NCBI GenBank assembly: GCA_016209245.1
Contig: JACQWN010000133.1
Location: forward strand, 1 to 7,891
Reading direction: 5' to 3'
Length of the DNA stretch: 7,891 bases
Source: Bacteroidia bacterium
GTDB lineage: Bacteria; Bacteroidota; Bacteroidia; Bacteroidales; BM523
Below, one piece after another: positions 1 to 6,507 of this stretch (position 1 is the stretch's first letter; the number at the start of each line of letters is the position of its first letter). The position numbers and the translations under genes are program-made. The notes under the pieces are model-generated. The model saw nothing but the letters and a program-made list of their open reading frames with translations, was not told where the DNA came from and searched no databases.

Positions 1-52
1 AAATGTGAACATATTTTTTATCAAAATTTTTCAAATATAATATTAAATTCAT

Positions 53-60
53 TACTTTTA
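53..60 (+). promoter_or_regulatory. Possible -7 element for the repeat-protein gene
   Basis: The sequence TACTTTTA matches the Bacteroidota -7 consensus TAnnTTTG except at its last base. It lies about 50 bases before the ATG at 111. The expected TTTG about 19 bases upstream is not clear; only a T-run near 21-31 is present. In such AT-rich DNA the match may be chance. Confidence 0.3.
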
Positions 61-110
61 CACTTGCAAAATTAAAACAATGAATAAAACAATCAGATTA
101 AAAAAGTATA

Positions 111-1100
111 ATGAAAGATTTGAAAATAGCATTAAAACAACTAATTTTTATTTTTCTGTACTGTCCATTTGTATTTAGCCAGGAAGTCGGTTTTGAAGTC
201 CTCGAAAACAAAAACGGAATAATATATTTTAAAAATGATAGTATTCCATATACCGGGCGATGTGTTAAATATTCCGGTACAAATCAGAAGCTCTATGAAG
301 GGGATTATAAAAATGGCAAAAAAGATAGTATATGGAAATTCTGGTATCCTAATAATCAACTTAAAGCATTAGAAGCATATAAAGATGGCTTAATGGATGG
401 AAAAATCGAAACATGGTACAAAAATGGACAAAAATGTAATGAAGGTTATTTTGTTGCGGGGAAAAAACAGGGTGAATGGACAGGGTGGCACGAGAATGGA
501 AAAATTTATTATAAAATAAAGTATAAAAATGGGCTTGAAGATGGTGAATGGTCAGGTTGGTATGAAAACGGAAATATTAGTTCAAATGAAACTTATATTG
601 ACGGGAAAAAACAAGGCACTTACAATGTATATTATGAGAACGGGCAGAAATATTTTGAAGAAAAATATAAAGGCGGAAATCAAACAGGCATTAGAAAGGT
701 TTGGTACGAAAACGGACAAATAAATATAAAAGGTAATTTTATTGACAACAAAGAACATGGCATATTTATTCAATGGTATGAGAATGGCCAAAAAAAACAA
801 CAAAATACATATAAGAATGGTTTAAAAGAAGGTAAGTGGATTGTTTGGTACGAAAACGGACAAATACGTACAAAAGGGGAATTAAAAAATGGAAAGCCGA
901 CAGGGATATGGACATCATGGTACTCAAATGGCCAAAAAGAGGAAGAAACCGAATTTAATAATGGTTTTAAAGACGGAAATGAAATTTTCTGGTCGGAAAC
1001 CGGAGAAATTGAACTGGAATCGCTTTATAAAAATGGTGAATTAATAAAGAAAACGGGAAAAGGCAGAACCCGAACTACAACCTTTGAGCATATTTTTTAA
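111..1100 (+). CDS. Secreted YwqK-like MORN_2 repeat protein
   Basis: The 329-residue protein begins with a probable Sec signal peptide: charged MKDLKIALKQ, then the hydrophobic LIFIFLYCPFVFS, with likely cleavage near S23-Q24. The rest is almost entirely tandem repeats. A divergent copy lies around residues 48-77. Ten copies then follow with a strict period of 24 residues, anchored by W/Y at 78, 102, 126, 150, 174, 198, 222, 246, 270 and 294. The repeat core reads roughly WYENGQ, then YKNG, then a G about four residues later. This is the MORN_2 / YwqK pattern, which automatic annotation often calls a 'YwqK family antitoxin'; nothing here supports a toxin-antitoxin role, because the protein is exported and has no toxin partner. 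The repeats should form a beta-hairpin solenoid acting outside the cytoplasm, probably in the periplasm or at the cell surface. The function is unknown. The ATG at 111 is chosen because it gives a proper signal peptide. The gene stands alone. Confidence 0.85.
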   Translation: MKDLKIALKQLIFIFLYCPFVFSQEVGFEVLENKNGIIYFKNDSIPYTGRCVKYSGTNQKLYEGDYKNGKKDSIWKFWYPNNQLKALEAYKDGLMDGKIETWYKNGQKCNEGYFVAGKKQGEWTGWHENGKIYYKIKYKNGLEDGEWSGWYENGNISSNETYIDGKKQGTYNVYYENGQKYFEEKYKGGNQTGIRKVWYENGQINIKGNFIDNKEHGIFIQWYENGQKKQQNTYKNGLKEGKWIVWYENGQIRTKGELKNGKPTGIWTSWYSNGQKEEETEFNNGFKDGNEIFWSETGEIELESLYKNGELIKKTGKGRTRTTTFEHIF

Positions 1101-1110
1101 TACAAAATAA

Positions 1111-1282
1111 GGTATCTATTTAGGTATAAACGTTATTATTTCACCGAAGTACGAAAAAAATACGAATTTACGAATTACGAAAGAATTCGCGGTTGGCAAA
1201 TTCGTAATTCGTAAGTTCGTAATAAATTCGTACTTCGGTGGGATAATATACGTATGAAATAATATTGACCTAAATAGTTACC
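1111..1282. repeat. Nested palindromic MITE-like element
   Basis: This intergenic stretch is a foldback structure. The outer ends 1111-1125 and 1268-1282 are inverted repeats matching at 14 of 15 positions (GGTATCTATTTAGGT against GGTAACTATTTAGGT). Inside them, 1142-1181 and 1201-1240 form a 40-base inverted repeat matching at 35 of 40 positions, around a 19-base loop. The arms are rich in TACGAAT / ATTCGTA units. The sequence between the outer and inner repeats is also partly complementary. No open frame is carried and no clean target-site duplication is visible, although both flanks are A-rich. It could be a non-autonomous mobile element. As RNA it would form a large hairpin able to terminate or protect the 3' end of the upstream transcript. 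Confidence 0.75.
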
Positions 1283-1302
1283 AAAAAATAAATTTTAAGT
1301 AT

Positions 1303-1333
1303 TTTGTAATTTCCCGATAAATTTATATTTTTG
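1303..1333 (+). promoter_or_regulatory. Bacteroidota-type promoter of the rimP-nusA-infB operon
   Basis: TTTG at 1303-1306 is followed, after 19 bases, by TATTTTTG at 1326-1333. This matches the phylum-specific -33/-7 consensus TTTG-N19-TAnnTTTG recognised by the primary sigma factor. Transcription should start near 1338-1341. That gives a leader of roughly 60 bases that contains the hairpin at 1352-1377. It is the best promoter in the window and lies just outside the palindromic element. Confidence 0.75.
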
Positions 1334-1351
1334 CAGCGTTTACGAGGGTAG

Positions 1352-1377
1352 AAATAGGGGACAAGTGTCCCCTATTT
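1352..1377 (+). promoter_or_regulatory. rimP leader hairpin, possible attenuator
   Basis: AAATAGGGGACA at 1352-1363 and TGTCCCCTATTT at 1366-1377 are perfectly complementary over 12 bases, separated by two bases (effectively a tight four-base loop). The GC-rich core with A/U-rich outer pairs and trailing T-rich sequence resembles an intrinsic terminator, although the T tract is interrupted (TTTTGTTACTATTTTG). It lies about 12 bases after the predicted transcription start and 20 bases before the rimP ATG. It could therefore attenuate the operon, perhaps through the NusA that the operon encodes, or simply stabilise the 5' end. The regulatory role is inferred. Confidence 0.7.
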
Positions 1378-1397
1378 TGTTACTATTTTGTAATACT

Positions 1398-1937
1398 ATG
1401 ATTAATAAAGATATTGTATATCAGGTGATTAACAGTTTTGCCATTGAGCTTGGATTTTTTATCGTAGATATTATTATTAAGCCCGGTAACAAGATAATGA
1501 TATTTATTGATAATCATAAAGGTATTTCAATAGAAGAATGTGCATTCATAAATAAAAAAATCAAATCACTTCTCAACAGAGATATTGAAAATTATGAATT
1601 ATTTGTTTCATCTCCTGGTCTTGACAAGCCATTTAAAGTCAAAGAACAATATATTAAAAATATTGGCAAAAACATTGAAATCAAAACTATAAACGGCGAC
1701 AAGAAACAAGGGATTCTGTTGGAAGTTAATAATACCGGGATTGTTTTGGAATATAATGAAAAAAGTAAAAAAACTTGTAGTGAGCGGTTCGACAGGCGCC
1801 ACAGTGAGCAAGTCGAACTGCTCACTGTATCACATAACCGAACTATAAAACAATTAGTTAACAAATCGTTTGCAGAAAGATATTTTATTGAGTTTAACAA
1901 TATTCAACAGGCAAAAGCTGTCATATTATTTAAATAA
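1398..1937 (+). CDS. rimP: Ribosome maturation factor RimP, with inserted palindromic peptide
   Basis: RimP binds the 30S subunit and assists its late maturation. The 179-residue product shows the N-terminal domain, with VDIIIKPGNKIMIFIDNHKG followed by a GISIEEC segment, the conserved YELFVSSPGLDKPFK motif, and the C-terminal SH3-like domain (IGKNIEIKT, then GILLEV and GIVLEY). It ends in FIEFNNIQQAKAVILFK, as expected for the phylum. The ATG at 1398 is preferred over an in-frame GTG at 1365, because that GTG lies inside the leader hairpin and would add eleven unconserved residues. The protein is longer than the roughly 155 residues usual in Bacteroidota. The excess sits in the C-terminal domain, where residues 128-143 are encoded by the GC-rich palindrome at 1779-1826, inserted in frame. 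The flanking EYNEKSKK and KQLVNKSF still look like normal RimP. The gene heads the rimP-nusA-infB operon, 15 bases before nusA. Confidence 0.93.
   Translation: MINKDIVYQVINSFAIELGFFIVDIIIKPGNKIMIFIDNHKGISIEECAFINKKIKSLLNRDIENYELFVSSPGLDKPFKVKEQYIKNIGKNIEIKTINGDKKQGILLEVNNTGIVLEYNEKSKKTCSERFDRRHSEQVELLTVSHNRTIKQLVNKSFAERYFIEFNNIQQAKAVILFK
1779..1826 (+). repeat. In-frame palindromic element inside rimP
   Basis: The arms 1779-1793 (AGTGAGCGGTTCGAC) and 1812-1826 (GTCGAACTGCTCACT) are inverted repeats with one mismatch in 15. A second copy of AGTGAGC starts at 1803. It makes an alternative perfect 10-base stem, ACAGTGAGCA at 1801-1810 with TGCTCACTGT at 1819-1828, so the right arm can pair with either left partner. 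The element is 48 bases, a multiple of three, and begins on a codon boundary. It has 28 G/C bases of 48 in an otherwise AT-rich gene. It encodes the polar stretch SERFDRRHSEQVELLT, which has no place in the RimP family pattern. The 'TTCGACAGGC...GTCGAA' style is that of dispersed bacterial palindromic repeats. Being a mobile or expanding repeat is inferred, since only one copy lies in this window. Confidence 0.8.
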
Positions 1938-1952
1938 TAAAAATAATTTATA

Positions 1953-3188
1953 ATGGAAAATTTAAATCTTATTGACACATTTTCGGAGTTCAAAGAACTT
2001 AAAAATATTGACAGGGTCACAATGATGAATGTGCTTGAAGATGTTTTCAGAAGCATGCTCATAAAGAAATTCGGTTCTGCCGATAATTTTGATATTATTA
2101 TAAATTTAGATAAAGGCGATTTTGAAATACTTCGTAACAGAGTAGTAGTCGCCGACGATGAACTTACAGATAAAAATACTCAAATTTCGTTATCAGATGT
2201 TCAGAAAGTAGGCGCTGATAATGAAATTGGAGAAGAATTTACCGACGAAGTTAAACTTTCAGATATCGGACGAAGAGCAATTCTTTCAGTACGGCAATCG
2301 CTTACATCAAGAATACTTGACCTTGAGAAGGATAACGTTTATATAAAATACAAGGACAGGATCGGTGAAATAGTTACAGGGGAAGTTTACCAGGTATGGA
2401 AACGCGAAATTCTTGTTCTTGATGATGAAGGAAATGAATTAATTCTTCCCAAAACTGAACAAATACCAATTGACCACTTCAGGAAAGGAGATACGCTTAG
2501 AGCTGTGGTAATTAAAGTAGAAATGAAAAATAACAGCCCTTTGATTATTTTGTCGAGAACATCTCCTATCTTCCTGGAAAGATTATTTGAATTGGAAGTT
2601 CCCGAGATTTTTGACGGGCTTATTACTATTAAAAAAATTGTTCGTATCCCCGGTGAACGTGCCAAAATCGCAGTTGAATCGTATGATGAAAGAATTGACC
2701 CGGTAGGCGCATGTGTCGGCATGAAAGGCTCTCGTATTCATGGAATAGTAAGAGAATTGAGAAACGAAAATATTGATGTAATCAATTATTCAAACAATAT
2801 TCAATTATATATTGCACGTTCAATAAATCCGGCTAAGGTTTCTACAATAAAAATACATGAAGATATTAAAAAAGCCGAAGTTTATCTTAGACCCGACCAG
2901 GTATCATTAGCAATCGGTAAAGGGGGGTTAAATATAAAATTGGCCAGCCAGCTTACCGGGTTTGAAATAGATGTTTACAGAGAGCTGGATGAAGAAGATG
3001 AAGATATTGATATTGAAGAATTTGCAGATGAAATTGATAGCTGGATTATTGACGAGCTTAAATCTATTGGCTGTGATACTGCAAAAAGCGTCTTGGATCT
3101 TTCTGTTGAAGATCTTGTCAAACGCACTGACCTTGAAGAAGAAACAATCAAAGAAGTAGTTAATATTATTAAATCTGAATTCGAATAA
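1953..3188 (+). CDS. nusA: Transcription termination/antitermination factor NusA
   Basis: NusA binds RNA polymerase and nascent RNA to modulate pausing, termination and antitermination. The 411-residue length is normal for Bacteroidota. Domains in order are the N-terminal RNAP-binding domain (about 1-130, ending near IGRRAILSVRQSLTSRI), an S1 domain (about 137-202, starting GEIVTGEVYQVWKREI), KH1 with GMKG at 256-259, and KH2 with GKGG at 322-325 inside VSLAIGKGGLNIKLASQLTG. An acidic linker (ELDEEDEDIDIEEF) and a short helical C-terminal module with GCDTAKSVLDLSVEDLVKRT follow. It lacks the duplicated C-terminal repeats of E. coli NusA, as is usual outside Proteobacteria. It sits 15 bases after rimP and 12 before infB, so the three are almost certainly co-transcribed. 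The ATG at 1953 gives the expected N-terminus. No anomaly was seen. Confidence 0.97.
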   Translation: MENLNLIDTFSEFKELKNIDRVTMMNVLEDVFRSMLIKKFGSADNFDIIINLDKGDFEILRNRVVVADDELTDKNTQISLSDVQKVGADNEIGEEFTDEVKLSDIGRRAILSVRQSLTSRILDLEKDNVYIKYKDRIGEIVTGEVYQVWKREILVLDDEGNELILPKTEQIPIDHFRKGDTLRAVVIKVEMKNNSPLIILSRTSPIFLERLFELEVPEIFDGLITIKKIVRIPGERAKIAVESYDERIDPVGACVGMKGSRIHGIVRELRNENIDVINYSNNIQLYIARSINPAKVSTIKIHEDIKKAEVYLRPDQVSLAIGKGGLNIKLASQLTGFEIDVYRELDEEDEDIDIEEFADEIDSWIIDELKSIGCDTAKSVLDLSVEDLVKRTDLEEETIKEVVNIIKSEFE

Positions 3189-3200
3189 TTTTTAGAAATT

Positions 3201-4451
3201 ATGGATATAGCAGAGAGCAGCAAAACGCGGCGTCTTGGCAAGCTCGCAAAGGAGTTTAATGTTGGAATAGCGACTATAGTTGAATTCCTGAATAAAAAGG
3301 GGTTTGCTATCGATTCTAATCTTAACAGTAAGATTTCTGACCAAGCATATGAATTATTGATTGAAGAATATAGTACTGACCTTTCTATTAAAAAGGAATC
3401 TAAAGAACTTGGTCTGAAAGTCAGTAAAATGAAAAAAGAAACGATTTCTGTTGATGATTTTAAAGAAGAAGAAGAAATTGAAGAACCTGATGAAGAAATA
3501 CTAATTAAAGACATTCGCAGCCATCAGGATATAAAAACAAAAATTGCAGAACCTAAAGAAGATAAAATTGAACTAAAAGTCGTTGGGAAAATACCTGTTG
3601 AAACTCTTGGAAAAAAGACAAGAAAAAAAGAAGCTCCACAAACCGAAGAAAAAGAAACCATAATTATTGAAAAACCCGCTGATGATAAAGAAAACGTTTC
3701 TGAACAATATGTCAAACTCACAAAAATTAAGAAAAAACCCGAACCTGATAAGCCGGAGGTAATTGAAAAAACAAAAAAAACAATTGAGAGTCAGAAAACT
3801 GTTGAACAACCTCAATATATTAAAACAGAACCCCCTAAGCCGGAAGATATAAAGGTTATTGGAAAAATTGACCTTGACTCATTGAATCAGCTTACACGGC
3901 CACCTAAAAAATCTAAAAAGGAAAAAGAAGAAGAAAGAAAAATTAAGGAAAAAGAAAAAAAGGCGTTAAAATCAGGAAAAGAGAAAATTGAAAAGATTAA
4001 AAAGGGAAAAACTGAAAAGAAAGAAGATCCGGTGCAAACAGAAATTATAGAAAAAATACAGAAAGATATAAAAATACCTGAAAAAGATTTTCTAAAGACA
4101 GAAGTTGAAAAATTGAGTGGTCCGACAGTTGTTGGAAAAATAGATTTATCGTCATTCGAAGACAGAAAAAAATATGAGTCTTTGGATTTGGATAAAGACA
4201 GGCCTAAGAAAAAGAAAAAGAAACGGAAGAGAATTAAAAAGGAAAAATTGAAGTTTACTGAGGCATGGGATCTGGAAGATAAAGAGAATAAAGGTGTTAA
4301 AAAAATTCAAAAACACAAAAAAAGACATTTTAAAGTTGAAATCAGTAACCAAGAAGTAGACCGTCAAATAAAAGATACATATGCACGAATAACCACAAAA
4401 GCTAAATCAAAAGGAGCTAAATACAGAAAAGAAATTTCTGACAGTGAATGA
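3201..4451 (+). CDS. infB: Translation initiation factor IF-2, N-terminal half (split gene)
   Basis: The 416-residue product is the N-terminal half of a Bacteroidota IF-2. Residues about 8-60 form the first IF2_N domain (RRLGKLAKEFNVGIATIVEF onward). A long, highly charged Lys/Glu linker follows, with three copies of a short motif characteristic of the phylum: VVGKIPVETL at 127, VIGKIDLDSL at 219 and VVGKIDLSSF at 310. Near the end come a basic block (KKKKKKRKRIKK, about 333-345) and the conserved tail ITTKAKSKGAKYRKE. The frame then ends at TGA 4449-4451 after ISDSE. A complete IF-2 would run on into the second IF2_N domain and the GTPase, which are present in the next frame from about 4432. 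Alone, this half has no GTPase and cannot be a full IF-2. Translation may continue by frameshifting, the halves may act as two proteins, or the base count may be wrong. Confidence 0.88.
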   Translation: MDIAESSKTRRLGKLAKEFNVGIATIVEFLNKKGFAIDSNLNSKISDQAYELLIEEYSTDLSIKKESKELGLKVSKMKKETISVDDFKEEEEIEEPDEEILIKDIRSHQDIKTKIAEPKEDKIELKVVGKIPVETLGKKTRKKEAPQTEEKETIIIEKPADDKENVSEQYVKLTKIKKKPEPDKPEVIEKTKKTIESQKTVEQPQYIKTEPPKPEDIKVIGKIDLDSLNQLTRPPKKSKKEKEEERKIKEKEKKALKSGKEKIEKIKKGKTEKKEDPVQTEIIEKIQKDIKIPEKDFLKTEVEKLSGPTVVGKIDLSSFEDRKKYESLDLDKDRPKKKKKKRKRIKKEKLKFTEAWDLEDKENKGVKKIQKHKKRHFKVEISNQEVDRQIKDTYARITTKAKSKGAKYRKEISDSE

Positions 4452-6162
4452 ATTGGCCTCCTTTATGAATGTCGAGGTTAATGAGGTGATAAGCCAATGC
4501 ATGAATCTTGATTTGCTTGTGTCAATTAATCAACGGCTTGACGCCGAGATTATTTCACTGATTGCCAGTGAATTTGGATTTGAAGTTGAATTCGTTAGCT
4601 TTGAATTGCATGACCTTATAAAAATTGAAGAGGATAAAATTGAAGATTTAGTGTTACGCCCCCCGATTGTAACAGTCATGGGACATGTTGACCATGGTAA
4701 AACTAAATTGCTCGATTATATACGGAATACAAATGTTGTTGCAGGCGAAGCCGGAGGTATTACACAACATATTGGCGCCTATAGTGTTGTTTTAAATAAT
4801 GGAAGGCAAATAACATTTCTTGATACACCCGGCCATGAAGCATTTACTGCGATGCGTGCAAGAGGGGCGCAAATTACCGATATAGTTATAGTTGTTGTTG
4901 CAGCCGATGATGGGATAATGCCTCAAACTGTTGAAGCAATAAATCATGCACAAGCCGCCGGGGTACCAATTATTTTTGCAATTAATAAAATTGATAAACC
5001 GACTGCTAATACTCAACGGATTAAAGAAGAGCTGGCTACAATGAATATTCTTATTGATGAATGGGGCGGGAAATACAAATCTCAGGAAATTTCGGCAAAG
5101 CAAGGCATCAATATTGATTTGTTATTAGAGAAAGTTCTGCTTGAAGCTGACTCAAAACAATTAAAAGCTAATCCGGATAAAAGAGCGCTGGGTACTGTAA
5201 TTGAATCAATGCTTGATAAAGGTAAAGGATATGTTTCAACTATTATGGTTCAGGGCGGTACCTTAAAAATCGGGGATATTGTCCTGGCCGGTAGCTATAC
5301 AGGACATATCAAGGCAATGTATAATGAAAGGAATCAGAAAATAATTCAAGCTACACCATCAACTCCAGTACAAATAATTGGCTTGAATGGAGCGCCGCAA
5401 GCCGGCGACCAGTTCTATGCTATGGATAACGATAAAGAAGCCCGTGAAATCGCTACTAAACGCGAACAATTGCTTAGAGAACAAGGCTTACGAACCAAAA
5501 AGCACATCACACTCGAAGAAATAGGACGCCGTATAGCAATCGGCAGCTTCAAAGAATTAGCCATTATCGTCAAAGGAGATGCCGACGGCTCTATTGAAGC
5601 CCTGTCAGATGCCCTGATTAAGCTTTCTACACCTGAGCTTCAGGTCAATATTATTCATAAAGCTATCGGTCAAATATCCGAATCGGATGTAATGCTTGCT
5701 ACCGCTTCAAATGCTATAATCGTAGGATTCCAGGTAAGGCCTTCCATAAACGCCAGAAAGCTCGCCGAAAGAGAAGAAATTGACATACGACTCTATTCTA
5801 TTATTTATGATGCTATTAATGAGCTTAAAGATGCTATGGAAGGAATGCTTTCACCTGAAATAAAAGAAGAAATACTGGCTACCCTCGAAGTCAAAAATAC
5901 TTTCAAAATTACTAAAGTAGGAACCATTGCAGGTTGTTTTGTTACTGATGGAAAAATAACTAAAAATGCAAAGATCCGGCTTATTCGCGATGGAATAGTA
6001 ATTTATTCAGGCCTGATTTTCTCACTGAAACGTTTCAAGGATGAGGTCCGGGAAGTTCTTTCCGGTCTTGAATGTGGACTAGGTATCGAAAAATTTAATG
6101 ATATAAAAATCGGCGACATTATCGAAGCATATCATGAAATTTCAATCAAAAAGAAACTGTAA
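4444..6162 (+). CDS. infB: Translation initiation factor IF-2, GTPase/C-terminal half (split gene)
   Basis: IF-2 is the GTPase that brings initiator fMet-tRNA to the 30S subunit and promotes subunit joining. This 572-residue half holds the second IF2_N domain (VNELASFMNVEVNEVISQCM onward, about 1-50) and the G domain: G1 GHVDHGKT at 80-87, G2 around T107 in GEAGGITQHIGAY, G3 DTPGH from D127, G4 NKID at 181-184, G5 SAK at 217-219. Domains II, C1 and C2, ending at EAYHEISIKKKL, follow; all catalytic motifs are intact. The frame starts at GTG 4444, overlapping the upstream stop by eight bases; ATG 4465 is another candidate. The frame is open upstream to 4393, and codons just before the GTG read EKKFLT, which resembles the family sequence preceding VNELA. 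This suggests it was once, or still is, fused to the upstream frame. Internal initiation of IF-2 forms is known in E. coli, so a separately started product is possible. Confidence 0.92.
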   Translation: MNELASFMNVEVNEVISQCMNLDLLVSINQRLDAEIISLIASEFGFEVEFVSFELHDLIKIEEDKIEDLVLRPPIVTVMGHVDHGKTKLLDYIRNTNVVAGEAGGITQHIGAYSVVLNNGRQITFLDTPGHEAFTAMRARGAQITDIVIVVVAADDGIMPQTVEAINHAQAAGVPIIFAINKIDKPTANTQRIKEELATMNILIDEWGGKYKSQEISAKQGINIDLLLEKVLLEADSKQLKANPDKRALGTVIESMLDKGKGYVSTIMVQGGTLKIGDIVLAGSYTGHIKAMYNERNQKIIQATPSTPVQIIGLNGAPQAGDQFYAMDNDKEAREIATKREQLLREQGLRTKKHITLEEIGRRIAIGSFKELAIIVKGDADGSIEALSDALIKLSTPELQVNIIHKAIGQISESDVMLATASNAIIVGFQVRPSINARKLAEREEIDIRLYSIIYDAINELKDAMEGMLSPEIKEEILATLEVKNTFKITKVGTIAGCFVTDGKITKNAKIRLIRDGIVIYSGLIFSLKRFKDEVREVLSGLECGLGIEKFNDIKIGDIIEAYHEISIKKKL

Positions 6163-6181
6163 TATTATTTATAATGTGAAA

Positions 6182-6297
6182 GGGATAAATTTCCACACTA
6201 TTTTATACCGATATATGAAACAAACGGAATGTACAGACGCCCAAATTGGGCGTCTATCATACCAAATAAATCGGAACAAGATGCGGAAATTTACCCC
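6182..6297. repeat. Foldback element after infB with central 10-bp palindrome
   Basis: The outer arms 6182-6197 (GGGATAAATTTCCACA) and 6282-6297 (TGCGGAAATTTACCCC) are inverted repeats matching at 14 of 16 positions. At the centre, AGACGCCCAA at 6235-6244 and TTGGGCGTCT at 6246-6255 form a perfect 10-base palindrome around one base. The stretches between are partly complementary (around CCGATATAT and its counterpart near ATAAATCGG). The whole 116-base unit could be a non-autonomous mobile element or a structured 3' untranslated region of the infB transcript. It has no T tract after the central stem, so that stem is not a typical intrinsic terminator. It shares no obvious sequence with the element at 1111-1282. 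Confidence 0.6.
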
Positions 6298-6353
6298 GTT
6301 TTATGTATAACTCTTAATTGACTTATTAAATGATAAGCAACCTTTTTACAAAA

Positions 6354-6468
6354 TTTGCGTCTATACATTAAGACTTACTTTCAATGATGTAACGGTCATT
6401 GTATAAAAATTAAGGGTATTGTAGTAAAAAGGACATTTGCTTATAAACAGATGTCCTTTTTATTTTTA
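6354..6468 (+). ncRNA. Possible short RNA between infB and the sigma-54 gene
   Basis: This is a weak candidate. TTTG at 6354-6357 and TACTTTCA near 6376-6383 (18-base spacing) loosely match the Bacteroidota promoter, with two mismatches in the -7 box. A small hairpin (CAATGA at 6382-6387 with TCATTG) follows, and the strong terminator at 6426-6461 would end an RNA of roughly 75 bases. No small open frame is apparent. The alternative is that this is simply the 3' untranslated region of infB. Confidence 0.22.
6426..6461 (+). terminator. Intrinsic terminator between infB and the sigma-54 gene
   Basis: AAAAAGGACAT at 6426-6436 pairs perfectly with ATGTCCTTTTT at 6451-6461, and three further inner pairs (one G-U) are possible. 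The T-rich run TTTTTATTTTTAT begins within the right arm and continues past it, giving the classical stem plus U-tract. The left arm starts with an A-run, so it may also work for minus-strand transcripts. It probably ends the rimP-nusA-infB transcript (or a short RNA starting near 6388) and separates it from the gene at 6508. Confidence 0.85.
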
Positions 6469-6507
6469 TAATTATCATATTATATGAATATTAAATCCTA
6501 AATCGTA

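Noticed and set aside
80..178. Small open frame starting at ATG 80
   Set aside because: It gives 32 codons with no recognisable character and mostly overlaps the signal-peptide region of the real gene in another frame.
128..185. Lipoprotein signal with C18 as lipidated cysteine in the repeat protein
   Set aside because: The residues before the cysteine (FLY) are not a lipobox and the hydrophobic core continues past it; an ordinary signal peptide fits better.
1142..1240. CRISPR-like or tandem repeat array of TACGAAT/ATTCGTA units
   Set aside because: The units are short and unevenly spaced, with no spacers, and are explained by the two arms of one inverted repeat.
1365..1397. GTG start for rimP, adding eleven residues at the N-terminus
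   Set aside because: The GTG lies inside the leader hairpin, the extra residues match nothing expected in RimP, and ATG 1398 gives the family N-terminus MINKDIVYQ.
2975..3514. 179-codon minus-strand open frame
   Set aside because: It lies opposite the nusA 3' end and the infB 5' end. It is Ser/Ile-rich because it mirrors Glu/Asp/Lys codons of the plus strand, and it shows no domain.
6235..6255. Central palindrome after infB as an intrinsic terminator
   Set aside because: The stem is strong, but no T tract follows and the loop of one base is too tight; the terminator at 6426-6461 is far better.
6431..6440. Sigma-54 promoter (GG...GC) ahead of the activator gene
   Set aside because: GG and GC are only 8 bases apart instead of the required 12, and they lie in the terminator stem.
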